A DNA stretch of 64,000 nt, from contig JAWLHU010000003.1 of assembly GCA_041690255.1 (NCBI GenBank), positions 186,001 to 250,000 on the forward strand, written 5' to 3'. The stretch is from JAWLHU01 sp041690255. Its GTDB lineage: Bacteria > Bacillota > Sulfobacillia > Symbiobacteriales > Symbiobacteriaceae. The translations under genes and the position numbers were made by a program. Shown here one piece after another: positions 1 through 8,093 of the stretch. Numbering within the stretch: the stretch's first letter is position 1; the number at the start of each line of letters is the position of its first letter. Under the pieces are notes generated by a model. That model made no database searches. It was not told the origin of the DNA and saw only the letters and a program-made list of their open reading frames with translations.

Positions 1-1
1 C

Positions 2-589
2 ACCGGCGTGGCCGAGCAGCCGGAGCGGTCGCTGGCGATCATCGAGGAGAAGGGGCTCCAGTTGAAGCGCCTGAGTGACGACCTTTTTGAACTGGCCGCC
101 CTCGATGCCCACACCGAGCCCTGGCGGCTGGAGCGGCGGGACCTGGCCGAACTCCTCCGGCAAGCGGTCGCCGGTCATCTGCCGGCCCTGGAGGAGGCGG
201 GCATGGAGCTGCAGGTCCAGATCCCCGACGAGCCGCTCTGGGCCCGAATCGCCCCGGGCAAGATCGAGCGGGTCCTGGATAACCTGCTGACAAACGCTGT
301 GAAGTACGGGAGCACCGGCGGCTGGCTGGAGGTCGGCATCGAACAGGTGGATGCGCATCTGCGGGTCTGGGTGGCCGATCGGGGACCGGGGATCCCGGCG
401 ATGGAGCGGCCGATGATCTTCAACCGCTTCTACCGGGCCGATGGCGCCCGGGGGCGCTCCGGTGGTACGGGCCTGGGACTGGCGATCGCGCGTGAGATCA
501 TCCTCCGGCATGGGGGCGAGATCGGCGTGCTGGATCAGCCCGGCGGGGGCGCCCGCTTCTGGTTTGAGCTCCCCGTATCTGACTCGTAA
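2..589 (+). CDS. Sensor histidine kinase, C-terminal part (5' truncated by window)
   Basis: The reading frame is open from the first bases of the window, so this is the C-terminal ~195 residues of a longer protein. It contains the end of the dimerisation helices and a full HATPase domain: N box NLLTNAVKYG, G1 box DRGPGIP, F-box-like IFNRFYRAD and G2 box GGTGLGLAI. Known family role: ATP-dependent autophosphorylation and phosphotransfer to a response regulator. The phosphoacceptor histidine and sensor region lie outside the window. An ABC transporter pair follows after ~80 bp and may be its target, which is inference only. The GTG at position 8 is an internal codon, not a credible start. Confidence 0.93.
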   Translation, partial: TGVAEQPERSLAIIEEKGLQLKRLSDDLFELAALDAHTEPWRLERRDLAELLRQAVAGHLPALEEAGMELQVQIPDEPLWARIAPGKIERVLDNLLTNAVKYGSTGGWLEVGIEQVDAHLRVWVADRGPGIPAMERPMIFNRFYRADGARGRSGGTGLGLAIAREIILRHGGEIGVLDQPGGGARFWFELPVSDS

Positions 590-667
590 GGCTCCGTTAT
601 GCTGGCTGTAAGGTTGGCACGCTATCCTTGACCTTGCAAGCGATCCAAGGGACAAGGAGTGAACAGC

Positions 668-1621
668 ATGCCAGCGATTGAGACAAAGGGGCTGAGCAAG
701 TCCTACGGAGGCGTTCAGGCTCTCGCCGACCTGGACCTGCGGGTCGAGCGGAACGCGATTGTCGGCTTCCTCGGCCCGAACGGTGCCGGCAAGTCGACGA
801 CCATCAAGCTCCTGCTTGGTCTGACCAGCCCGACCGGCGGCAGTGGCCGCATCTTCGGACACGATATTGCGACCGAGGGGCTGGCGATCCGGCAGCGGGT
901 CGGCTACCTGGCGCAGGAGCCGCGCTTCTACGACTACATGACCGCCCGGGAGACCCTCCGCTTCACGGCCCGCTTCTTCTTCACCGGGCCGGCGGCAGCG
1001 ATTGAGGCCCGGGTCCGTGAGAGCCTGGATCTGGTGGGGCTCACGGCGAAGGCGGACCGGCCGGTCGGCGGCTTCTCGGGCGGGGAGCGGCAGCGGTTGG
1101 GAATCGCCCAGGCGCAGATCAATCAGCCCGACCTGCTGATCCTCGATGAACCCGCCGCCGCCCTCGACCCCATGGGCCGGCGCGATGTGCTGGAGATCAT
1201 GAACCGGCTCCGTGACCAGTGCACGATCTTCTACTCGACCCATATCCTCGATGATGTCCAGCGGGTCAGCGATGCCGTGGCGATCATGGACAGGGGGCGG
1301 CTGGTGGCCCAGGCCCCGATTCGGGAGCTGCTGGCCGGTCAGGGCAAGGTGATCTACAACCTGGTGCTGCGAGGCGCTGGGCCGAACCTTCGCCGGCGGC
1401 TCACGGAGCAGCCCTGGATCTCATCGGTCGATGTGACCCCGGGCCCCGGCCAATCAACCTGGCAGGTCGCTGTGACCGATGAGCCGGCCGCCGAGGCGAT
1501 GCTTGCCCGGCTGGTCCTGAGTGACCCGGGGTGCAATCTGGTCGAGTTTGGCCGGCGCAAGTACGACCTGGAAGAGGTCTTCCTGGGTCTGGTGGAAGGG
1601 GGAAACGGACATGGCCGCTAA
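668..1621 (+). CDS. ABC transporter ATP-binding protein (ABC-2 / drug-export type)
   Basis: A 317-residue ATPase with Walker A GPNGAGKST (residues 36-44), signature FSGGERQRLG near residue 134 and Walker B LLILDEPAAALD near 155. The long C-terminal extension after the nucleotide-binding fold is typical of CcmA/NatA-like exporters. ATG 668 is preferred because AAGGAG (654-659) sits 8 nt upstream; the GTG at 659 overlaps that ribosome-binding site. The downstream permease overlaps this gene by 11 bp, so the two are translationally coupled and should form one exporter. Substrate is unknown. Confidence 0.95.
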   Translation: MPAIETKGLSKSYGGVQALADLDLRVERNAIVGFLGPNGAGKSTTIKLLLGLTSPTGGSGRIFGHDIATEGLAIRQRVGYLAQEPRFYDYMTARETLRFTARFFFTGPAAAIEARVRESLDLVGLTAKADRPVGGFSGGERQRLGIAQAQINQPDLLILDEPAAALDPMGRRDVLEIMNRLRDQCTIFYSTHILDDVQRVSDAVAIMDRGRLVAQAPIRELLAGQGKVIYNLVLRGAGPNLRRRLTEQPWISSVDVTPGPGQSTWQVAVTDEPAAEAMLARLVLSDPGCNLVEFGRRKYDLEEVFLGLVEGGNGHGR

Positions 1622-2414
1622 CGTACAGACGCTCCACCGGATTGGGCGACCGGGCCCGCTGAGTGGCTGGAGCAACCTGGTTCGGAAGGAGTTCGGCCTC
1701 TGGTTTCGGACCCGGCGGGGCCTGTTGCAGGCGCTGATCTGGGTGGGTGTGATCAACGGTCTCATGGCGATCATGCCGCTCCTGTTGGCGGCGGCACCTC
1801 CCGAGGAGATTCCGCCGGTCATGGAGATCTTCCCCCAGCTCTTCGTGGGGCTTGGCAACTTCGCAGCCGCCCTGGCGGCGATCATCGCGGGGCAGGATCT
1901 GCTGATCGGGGAGCGCCAGTCGGGTACGGCGGCCTGGGTGCTCTCCAAGCCGGTCTCCCGCTTCGCCTTCCTGCTGGCCAAGTTCGCGGGTACCCTGGTC
2001 CCGCTCTGGCTGGTGGCCGTCGCCCTGCCGGCGGCGGTGGGCTACCTGGAGTTTCATCTCATGGCCGAGGGCATGGCGGTCAGCACCCTCGCAGTGATCC
2101 TGGGGATCCAGAGCCTGACCCTGATCTTCTACCTGGCCCTGAGCATTCTGCTGGGCACCCTCTTCCGGACCCGGGGGCCGATCCTGGGGGCGACGCTCGC
2201 CCTCCTGCTGGGAGGCAGCAGCCTGACGAACTTCCTGCCCAAGGCGGGGCTGGTCCTGCCCTCCCGCCTGCCCGACGTGGGTGTGGCCCTGGCCATGGGG
2301 ATCCCGGTCCCCTCGCTCTACCCCTTCCCGATTCTGCCCCTGGTGGTGACGACGGTCAGCGCTCTCCTCTTCCTGCTCGTTGCGGTCCTCCGGTTCGGCC
2401 GGGAGGAGCTATAA
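1611..2414 (+). CDS. ABC-2 type transporter permease
   Basis: A 267-residue polytopic membrane protein with about six hydrophobic segments, no nucleotide-binding motifs and an N-terminal ~45-residue cytoplasmic stretch containing KEFGLWFRTRRG, as in ABC-2 permeases. ATG 1611 overlaps the end of the ATPase gene and has a G-rich Shine-Dalgarno just upstream. The longer in-frame extension upstream would read through the ATPase gene and is not credible. It probably forms the membrane channel for the preceding ATPase. Export substrate cannot be told from sequence. Confidence 0.9.
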   Translation: MAANVQTLHRIGRPGPLSGWSNLVRKEFGLWFRTRRGLLQALIWVGVINGLMAIMPLLLAAAPPEEIPPVMEIFPQLFVGLGNFAAALAAIIAGQDLLIGERQSGTAAWVLSKPVSRFAFLLAKFAGTLVPLWLVAVALPAAVGYLEFHLMAEGMAVSTLAVILGIQSLTLIFYLALSILLGTLFRTRGPILGATLALLLGGSSLTNFLPKAGLVLPSRLPDVGVALAMGIPVPSLYPFPILPLVVTTVSALLFLLVAVLRFGREEL

Positions 2415-2417
2415 GGT

Positions 2418-2455
2418 GAAGCCCCACGCTCAAGCCGTGGGGCTTCTGTCTTTGT
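2418..2455. terminator. Bidirectional intrinsic terminator between convergent genes
   Basis: A perfect 11-bp stem (2418-2428 with 2436-2446, arms beginning GAAGCCCC) with a 7-nt loop, followed on the plus side by a T-rich stretch. It lies between the converging ends of the ABC permease and the VWA lipoprotein gene, so it can serve both. Confidence 0.8.
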
Positions 2456-2456
2456 G

Positions 2457-3179
2457 TCATGGTGAATCCACCTGCAGGGTCGGCGAATAGCGGCGCAGGG
2501 TGGCGCCGGCCTGCTGGAAGATCTCCTCCCAGAAGGACTGGATCGCCCGCACGGTCGAGGGCTTGAGCGTGGAGGCCGCCTCCAGCCCGGCCACCGTCAC
2601 GCTGGCGCCGTGCAGGTTGGGTAACGCCCGGTCCTCCTGCACCTTCGCCAGGGCCGGAATGACCCCATCTGCGGTCAGGTTGTAGAAGTCGATCAGGTCG
2701 CTCTGCTCCACCATATCGCTGAGAATATAGACTGCGCCGGCCCCGTCCGGATAGCCGGCCAGGAACTTCTCGGCCTCCCGGAGGCTGTCGAGGATATGGG
2801 TTCCGGAGGAGCCGGGGGCCTGCGTGATCCCGACCTCGATCTCGGCCATCGCTTCCTGCCGGAGGCGTCTCATCTCCCTGCCGTGGGTGAAGCTGTTGGT
2901 CTTCCACCAGGTGTAGGTCGGGAAGGTCGTGTCGGCCAGTGCCGGGACGGTGAGCGAGACCGGCAGGGCCAGGAACCGGCTGCCTGCCGGCAGGCTCTCA
3001 ATGATCTGCCGGGTCTGCGCAAGGTACTGCTCCCGCACTGCCGCGGTCGAGCCGGAGAGGTCGATCAGGGCGATCACCACCTGGGGCGCGGCCGGCTCGG
3101 GCGTCCCGCAGGCTGTGAGGAGCAGGAGGGAAGCCAGGAGCAGTGGGAGGAATCGGGACAGGGGGATCACCTCCAACAA
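2457..3179 (-). CDS. VWA-like lipoprotein
   Basis: About 235-240 residues. It begins with a lipoprotein signal (hydrophobic stretch then LLTAC, cysteine +1), followed by a von Willebrand A-like fold. The MIDAS motif DLSGST follows the first strand VVIALI, and ILSDM occupies the position of a later MIDAS/strand element. VWA domains usually mediate metal-dependent protein-protein contacts; here it would sit on the outer face of the membrane. The start is uncertain. The TTG at 3179 lies upstream of a near-perfect Shine-Dalgarno (GGAGGTGATC, 3174-3165), which would instead place initiation at the non-canonical CTG at 3161 and give a conventional short signal peptide. It is the last gene of a three-gene minus-strand cassette with the two coiled-coil proteins upstream. 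Confidence 0.85.
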   Translation of the reverse strand: MLEVIPLSRFLPLLLASLLLLTACGTPEPAAPQVVIALIDLSGSTAAVREQYLAQTRQIIESLPAGSRFLALPVSLTVPALADTTFPTYTWWKTNSFTHGREMRRLRQEAMAEIEVGITQAPGSSGTHILDSLREAEKFLAGYPDGAGAVYILSDMVEQSDLIDFYNLTADGVIPALAKVQEDRALPNLHGASVTVAGLEAASTLKPSTVRAIQSFWEEIFQQAGATLRRYSPTLQVDSP

Positions 3180-3221
3180 AGTCGGATGGGCCGAGGCCCG
3201 GGCCGGGGTTCCGCCGGGGGC

Positions 3222-3878
3222 TCAGCCCGGGAGCGAGCTTCCCCGTCCCGGGCTCGGGAGCCGCTCTGTCAGCGGTGGCACCGTCCAGTCAAGCCGCTGC
3301 AGCCAGGCCGGCTGCTCCAGCCGGGGGCGATTCTCCTCCAGGAGGCCCGGGGGCAGGTCGTTCTCGTCGCGGTGCTTTATGTTGGCATCGGCATAGATCT
3401 GCATGTAGTGGTCGGTCTCGGCGGCGAGGGACCGGAAGGCGGCATCGAACTCCTCCCAGCGGGCCTGCCGCCTGGCCTGGGCCCGGCTGAGCCGCAGTTC
3501 GGCCCGCTCGGTGCGCCGCATGGCCTCTGCGCGCATCCGGCGCGCCCGCTGCAGCGCCAGCTTGTTCCGATCGGTCCCGCGCTCCTCCCGCCGGGCCACG
3601 GCTGCCCGGTGGATCTCATCCGCCTCGGCAAGCCGCTGGCGGGCCTGCTCCAGGAGCCGCTGGGCCCGCACGTAGGCCGGGTAGAGCGACCGGTCGGCCC
3701 ACTGCCAGCGGGCCTGGAGGCCGGAGGCCCGCCAGGAGCCGATGGCCCGGAGGTAGAGCAGGTACTTGGGCGGGCGCTGATCGCCCATGTGGGGGATCAG
3801 TGCGTTGCCATCCTCGGCCCCCGCCCGCCGGGCACGCCCGGCGAGAAAGAGGGTACTGAACCGGATCCAATCGAACAT
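3222..3878 (-). CDS. Coiled-coil protein of unknown function (C-terminal motif shared with upstream gene)
   Basis: 218 residues. A short N-terminal hydrophobic segment is followed by a long Arg/Glu/Ala-rich helical region (about residues 65-150) with coiled-coil character. The C-terminal motif at residues 162-187 reads YAxxNxxHRDxxDLPxxLxxENxPxL. The same motif occurs at residues 295-320 of the preceding 340-aa protein, so the two C-termini are probably homologous. No known family was recognised. The start codon is 15 bp downstream of the previous stop, and the VWA lipoprotein follows after ~45 bp, suggesting one transcript. Confidence 0.75.
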   Translation of the reverse strand: MFDWIRFSTLFLAGRARRAGAEDGNALIPHMGDQRPPKYLLYLRAIGSWRASGLQARWQWADRSLYPAYVRAQRLLEQARQRLAEADEIHRAAVARREERGTDRNKLALQRARRMRAEAMRRTERAELRLSRAQARRQARWEEFDAAFRSLAAETDHYMQIYADANIKHRDENDLPPGLLEENRPRLEQPAWLQRLDWTVPPLTERLPSPGRGSSLPG

Positions 3879-3893
3879 CTCGCCTTCTCCTCC

Positions 3894-4916
3894 TTACGAG
3901 TGGAGCCGGTCCCGGGCGCTCCAACTGAGTGGCTCCGCCAGGATCGCCGGCATGGGCAGGGTCGGCAGGTTCTCGTCCCGCAGGGAGGCGGGCAGGTCGT
4001 GCTGGTCCCGGTGGAGCTGGTTGCAGCGGGCGTACCGGTGAAACCGGCTGAGCATGGCCTGCCCGAAGGAGAGCACCTCCTGGCGGGCTGTCTCCCTGGT
4101 CGCCAGCCTCCGGCTCTCCGCCGCCCGCAGCCGCCGCTGGAGCCTCCCCTGCTGCCGCTCCCACCGCCGGCGATTCTGGCGAGCGCGGTAGAGTTCCCGG
4201 TCCAGCGGGTCGACCCCGTGATGCCAGGCCAGGAGGCTTGCCACCGCCAGACTGGCCAGGCTGATCGCAAAGAGGGCGAAGGCTGCCGCCTTGGGATCGA
4301 GGGTCGCCGTGTCGGAGCGGATCACCTCCAGCGCCCCCTCCCGCAGCCAGGCCAGGCTGGCGGTGAAGGCGGCGCTCAGGGCCAGCAGCAGCCCCAGCAT
4401 CGTGCCTGTCCGCACCCGCTTATGGCGGGAGATCGTCCCCAGGGCGTGGCCAAGGAAGGCGGTGATACCAGCACAGAGGAAGCTGAGCAGCCCGGTGAAG
4501 ATCGGCGGGAGGCCAAAGGCGCTGAACGAGAGGAAGACGAGGGGCAGCTCCAAACAGGTGAGCAGTCCCATGAGCAGGAGGTAGGCCCAGGTGGAGAGCG
4601 AGTCGTCCATCGGATTCTGCTCCTCCGGCTGCAACCGGACGCGGGCCAGCCGCTCCGCCTCCTGCCCGGCCTCCTCCTGGCGCGCCTTCGACAGTTCCAG
4701 TTCGGCCTGCTCCACCGCGGCACGGAGCGCCAGGCAGCGGGCGAGCAGCCGCCGGTCCAGCCGGCACCAGCGGGCTGCCCGGGCCTCCGCCCAGCCACAG
4801 CACGTCCGATAAACTCCCGCGACCCACTCCGCCGGTTCATCACCGTGCGGCAGCATCCTGCGCGCATCCTCCCGGGCCGCCCGGTAGATCCGGAGCCCGC
4901 CAGGCAACGGCATCAT
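3894..4916 (-). CDS. Membrane protein with flanking coiled coils, unknown function
   Basis: 340 residues. The N-terminal ~100 residues are Arg/Glu/Ala-rich and helical. About four membrane segments follow (roughly 108-135, 138-160, 172-190, 210-231), then a second long charged helical region (235-285) and the C-terminal motif at 295-320 shared with the next protein. No catalytic motif was seen. This is the first gene of the cassette. Start ATG 4916 is followed by a second ATG, either of which could be used. The combination of a membrane coiled-coil protein, a soluble coiled-coil partner and a surface VWA lipoprotein suggests a membrane-spanning scaffold, which is inference only. Confidence 0.75.
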   Translation of the reverse strand: MMPLPGGLRIYRAAREDARRMLPHGDEPAEWVAGVYRTCCGWAEARAARWCRLDRRLLARCLALRAAVEQAELELSKARQEEAGQEAERLARVRLQPEEQNPMDDSLSTWAYLLLMGLLTCLELPLVFLSFSAFGLPPIFTGLLSFLCAGITAFLGHALGTISRHKRVRTGTMLGLLLALSAAFTASLAWLREGALEVIRSDTATLDPKAAAFALFAISLASLAVASLLAWHHGVDPLDRELYRARQNRRRWERQQGRLQRRLRAAESRRLATRETARQEVLSFGQAMLSRFHRYARCNQLHRDQHDLPASLRDENLPTLPMPAILAEPLSWSARDRLHS

Positions 4917-4991
4917 GAGACCCTCTCCCTTCCCGACATAATCTGCCCAGTGGATGGGGGGCCTATACCAGAGGGGCTGCCCCCGGCGCGC

Positions 4992-5021
4992 AAAAAGACC
5001 GCCACCCAGTGGATGGCGGTC
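4992..5021 (-). terminator. Intrinsic terminator of the acetyl-CoA synthetase gene
   Basis: Read on the minus strand, the 8-bp stem GACCGCCA/TGGCGGTC (5021-5014 with 5004-4997, 9-nt loop) is followed directly by TTTTT (4996-4992). It begins 16 bp after the acs stop codon. Confidence 0.85.
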
Positions 5022-5036
5022 CTTGTGTGATCGCGG

Positions 5037-7007
5037 CTAGTCGCCCGCTTCGCTCTCCTCGTACTGGCTCTTGAGCTGCGCCACCACGGTCGGATCGGCC
5101 AGGGTGGTGGTGTCGCCCATGGCCCGGCCCTCGGCAATATCCCGCAGCAGGCGCCGCATGATCTTGCCGGACCGGGTCTTGGGCAGGTCAGCGGTGAAGT
5201 AGATCTCGTCCGGGCGGGCCAGGGCGCCGATCTTGGCGGCGACGTGCTTCTTCAGCTCGTCGATCAGATCCTGCGAGCCCTTCTGCCCCTCCCGCAGGGT
5301 GACAAAGGCGGCGATCGCCTGCCCCTTCACCTCGTGATGCTTGCCAATGACCGCCGCCTCGACCACCAGCGAGTGGTCGACCAGGGCCGACTCCACCTCC
5401 ATGGTGCCAATACGATGCCCGGCCACGTTGATCACATCATCCACCCGTCCGATGATCCAGAAGTAGCCCTCCTCGTCCCACTTGGCGCCATCGCCCGTAA
5501 AATAGGTCGCCTTGTCGAACTTGGAGAAGTACTGGCTCACATAGCGGCCGGCGTCGCCCCAGACGGTGCGCAGCATGGAGGGCCAGGGCGACTTGATCAC
5601 AAGATAGCCGCCGGAGCCCCACTCCACCTCCTGCCCCTGCTCGTTCACAATCGCCATCTCGATGCCCGGGAAGGGCCGGGTGGCGGAGCCTGGCTTGGTG
5701 GTGGTGACGCCGGGCAGCGGGGTGCACATGATCGCCCCGGTCTCGGTCTGCCACCAGGTGTCCACGATCGGGCAGTTCCCCTTGCCGATGTTCTTGTGGT
5801 ACCACATCCAGGCCTCGGGGTTGATCGGCTCGCCGACGGTGCCCAGGAGGCGCAGGCTGGAGAGGTCATACTTGGCCGGCCAGCCCTCGCCCCAGCGCAT
5901 GAAGGAGCGAATGGCCGTGGGCGCCGTGTAGAAGATGTTCACCCCATACTTCTGGATGATCTCCCACATACGACCCCGGTCCGGGTAGTCGGGGGCGCCC
6001 TCGAACATGAGGGTTGTGGCGCCGTTGGCCAGCGGGCCGTAGATCACATAGGTATGCCCCGTGATCCAGCCGATGTCGGCGGTGCACCAGTAGACGTCCT
6101 GATCCTTCAGATCGAAGACATACTTGGTGGTCGATGCGGCCTGGGTCAGATAGCCGCCGGTGGTATGCATGACGCCCTTCGGCTTGCCGGTTGAGCCGGA
6201 GGTGTACAGAATGAAGAGCGGATCCTCGGAATCCATCTCCTCAATGTGGCAGGTCGGGGCGGCATTCCGCATGAGGGTGTGGTACCAGAAGTCACGCCCG
6301 GGGTGCCAGCCGTGCTCGACCAGCGACTCGTGACCGATCCGCTTGACCACGACCACCTTCTCAACCGTCGGGCAATCCACGATCGCATCGTTGACGATCG
6401 ACTTCATGCGGATGATGTTGCCGCGGCGCCAGCCACCATCGGCGGTGATCACCACCTTGGAGGATGAGTCGTTGATCCGGTCGCGCAGCGCTTCCGAGGA
6501 GAAGCCGCCAAAGACGACGGAGTGGACGGCGCCGATCCGGGTGCAGGCCAGCATGGCGACGGCCGCCTCGGGGATCATGGGCATGTAGAGCGTGACCCGG
6601 TCGCCCTTCTGCACGCCCATGTTCTTCAGCACGGTGCCGAAGCGGCAGACCTCGCGGTGCAGGTCGAGGTAGGTCATGACCCGCTCCTCGCCGGGCTCGC
6701 CCTCCCAGATAATCGCCGCCTTCGTCCGGCGGTAGGTAGCCAGGTGCCGGTCAATGCAGTTGTAGGAGACATTCAGCTTGCCGCCGACAAACCACTGTGC
6801 AAAGGGTGGATTCCAGTCCAGGACCTGATCCCACTTCTTGGACCAGTGGAGCTGCTCTGCCTGCGCGGCCCAGAAACCTTCCCGATCCCGGGCAGCCCAC
6901 TCATGGAGGCTGCTGTCCGAAACGAGTGCCTCCGCCGCGAACGCAGGAGAAGGCGGGAATACACGATCCTCGTGCAACAGGGCTTCAAACTGCTTTCCCT
7001 CGGTCAT
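5037..7007 (-). CDS. acsA: Acetyl-CoA synthetase (AMP-forming)
   Basis: 656 residues, the normal length for AMP-forming acetate:CoA ligase, which converts acetate, ATP and CoA to acetyl-CoA via acetyl-AMP. The adenylate-forming core motif YTSGSTGKPKG is at residues 268-278. GRVDDVINVAGHRIGT marks the hinge to the C-terminal domain. LPKTRSGKIMRR near the end carries the conserved lysine, which is the known acetylation target in this family. The start ATG has a G-rich Shine-Dalgarno upstream. It is a single-gene transcript with its own terminator. A 6-bp inverted repeat lies in the upstream region and could be an operator. Confidence 0.97.
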   Translation of the reverse strand: MTEGKQFEALLHEDRVFPPSPAFAAEALVSDSSLHEWAARDREGFWAAQAEQLHWSKKWDQVLDWNPPFAQWFVGGKLNVSYNCIDRHLATYRRTKAAIIWEGEPGEERVMTYLDLHREVCRFGTVLKNMGVQKGDRVTLYMPMIPEAAVAMLACTRIGAVHSVVFGGFSSEALRDRINDSSSKVVITADGGWRRGNIIRMKSIVNDAIVDCPTVEKVVVVKRIGHESLVEHGWHPGRDFWYHTLMRNAAPTCHIEEMDSEDPLFILYTSGSTGKPKGVMHTTGGYLTQAASTTKYVFDLKDQDVYWCTADIGWITGHTYVIYGPLANGATTLMFEGAPDYPDRGRMWEIIQKYGVNIFYTAPTAIRSFMRWGEGWPAKYDLSSLRLLGTVGEPINPEAWMWYHKNIGKGNCPIVDTWWQTETGAIMCTPLPGVTTTKPGSATRPFPGIEMAIVNEQGQEVEWGSGGYLVIKSPWPSMLRTVWGDAGRYVSQYFSKFDKATYFTGDGAKWDEEGYFWIIGRVDDVINVAGHRIGTMEVESALVDHSLVVEAAVIGKHHEVKGQAIAAFVTLREGQKGSQDLIDELKKHVAAKIGALARPDEIYFTADLPKTRSGKIMRRLLRDIAEGRAMGDTTTLADPTVVAQLKSQYEESEAGD

Positions 7008-7042
7008 GGAACCAGACCCCTCCCTCTGACAATTCCAGACAT

Positions 7043-7058
7043 TTTAGTACAGACTAAA
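7043..7058. promoter_or_regulatory. Inverted repeat upstream of acsA, candidate operator
   Basis: TTTAGT at 7043-7048 and ACTAAA at 7053-7058 form a perfect 6-bp inverted repeat with a 4-nt spacer. It lies 36-51 bp upstream of the acsA start and just downstream of a weak -10-like TAGAAT on the minus strand. The spacing differs from the FapR box, so no regulator is assigned. Confidence 0.4.
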
Positions 7059-7195
7059 TTCTACGGCGAGACCCAATCTCCTTTAAGGCCAGCTTATTAT
7101 GCCCATAAGATAGAATTCCCAGACGTTACGTCGACCAGGCCGGGCATACTAGCTTTGGTCCCGATTCGGTTCACACCCGGGAGGAGGTCTCCATC

Positions 7196-7411
7196 ATGGC
7201 GCGCGGGGTTCCATCCGGTGCTCCCTCTACGGAGTTCGCCGAGAATGGGTGGACGAACTTTCAGGACGTTCAACGGTCGAACGGGCAGGCGATGACCCTG
7301 TCGGGAGTGGCTCGGCTGACGGACCACGAGTTTGCCGCTGAACTGGGGGCAAACGGCCTGCCCGGTTGGACCGGTGGCTTTGTCCCCCGCCGGGAGAGGC
7401 GGGGGACCTGA
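7196..7411 (+). CDS. Small protein, unknown function
   Basis: A 71-residue ORF preceded by a very good Shine-Dalgarno (GGAGGAGGT, about 7 nt before ATG 7196). The product is acidic and polar in the middle and has no membrane segment or recognisable motif. Its last ten codons coincide with a perfect 10-bp GC hairpin (7382-7407), which is unusual for a coding end. The gene may be real with an overlapping structure, or the hairpin may be the main functional element. It is isolated between acsA (divergent) and the YedF-like gene (convergent). Confidence 0.45.
   Translation: MARGVPSGAPSTEFAENGWTNFQDVQRSNGQAMTLSGVARLTDHEFAAELGANGLPGWTGGFVPRRERRGT
7382..7407 (+). other. Strong GC hairpin at the end of the small ORF
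   Basis: GTCCCCCGCC (7382-7391) pairs perfectly with GGCGGGGGAC (7398-7407) across a 6-nt loop. No T-tract follows, so it is not a standard terminator. It overlaps the last codons and stop of the 71-aa ORF. Confidence 0.6.
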
Positions 7412-7440
7412 ACAAGCTATGCTTATCAGGGCATAAGCAG

Positions 7441-7480
7441 AACCGACCGCCATTGCGTATGCAATAGCGGTCGGTTTCGT
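7441..7480. terminator. Intrinsic terminator between convergent genes
   Basis: AACCGACCGC (7441-7450) pairs with GCGGTCGGTT (7467-7476). An inner ATTGC/GCAAT extension leaves one mismatch and a 4-nt loop, and a T-rich tail follows on the plus side. It separates the small plus-strand ORF from the minus-strand YedF-like gene and can act on both. Confidence 0.8.
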
Positions 7481-7515
7481 TTCAACTGGAAGCACGGTCG
7501 TGGCTCTTCCCGGGA

Positions 7516-7860
7516 CTAGAGGACGAGGAGTTCGTCGTTCTGCACGTACTCCATATAGGCAGCCATGCTGGAGAGTTCGCCAACCTGCATGGCCTCGCGG
7601 AGGCCAAAGAAGTCAACGCAGGTGCGACAGGCCTGGACCGGCACACCTGCAGCGGCCAGCTCCTGCAGGTGGGCCAGCACGAGCGAGTCACCCGTCAGCA
7701 GTTTGACGCCGCCGTTATAGCAGAAGATTGCCTTGGGCTTCTCCGGCGATTCCGCCACGAGCCGCAGGAAACTGGCCAGAATGGTGGAGCCCAGGAGATC
7801 GTCTCCCTCACCCATGCCCGCATTGCGCAGAATCACAACCTTGTTCGCCAGCCCGGCCAT
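7516..7860 (-). CDS. YedF C-terminal-like DsrE family protein
   Basis: 114 residues matching the DsrE-like C-terminal half of the sulfurtransferase-like selenium metabolism protein YedF. Recognisable elements are LRNAGMGEGDDLLG, FLRLVAESPEKP, NGGVKLLTGDSL and the CRTC pair followed by VDFFGL. The TusA-like N-terminal domain of full YedF is absent. ATG 7860 is chosen because GGGAGGG lies 7-14 nt upstream; longer in-frame versions run into the divergent regulator gene. An extended -10 (TGCTATACT, 7904-7909 for TATACT) lies upstream. Family members are associated with sulfur or selenium transfer through reactive cysteines. No selenium genes are seen nearby, so the role is open. Confidence 0.85.
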   Translation of the reverse strand: MAGLANKVVILRNAGMGEGDDLLGSTILASFLRLVAESPEKPKAIFCYNGGVKLLTGDSLVLAHLQELAAAGVPVQACRTCVDFFGLREAMQVGELSSMAAYMEYVQNDELLVL

Positions 7861-7992
7861 CGTGATACCCTCCCGGTAGATCGACTGGTAAGTGCTGCTA
7901 TCCAGTATAGCAAGCAAGTCGTACCAATACCAGTCACCTTCCGTATGTGATGATTCTGTCTGGATAATGACACTTTCTGACGTCTGGATGCC

Positions 7993-8021
7993 TTGACGGA
8001 TGGCACAACAGTCTGTAGATT
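7993..8021 (+). promoter_or_regulatory. Probable sigma-70-type promoter of the Bce-like module
   Basis: TTGACG (7993-7998) and TAGATT (8016-8021) are separated by exactly 17 bp, about 70 bp upstream of the response-regulator start. This is a good match to the vegetative consensus. Confidence 0.6.
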
Positions 8022-8093
8022 CATAAGGAGTTCCTCTGCATTTTCGATACATTAAACCTACCTGTACCCGCTGCCTCTCAGGGAGGTCATCGC

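Noticed and set aside
2796..5030. 744-codon plus-strand ORF
   Set aside because: Lies opposite the cassette genes, is Gly/Pro/Arg-rich and has no motif; an antisense artefact of high GC.
7043..7058. FapR binding site upstream of acsA
   Set aside because: Half-sites resemble FapR but the spacer is 4 nt instead of about 7.
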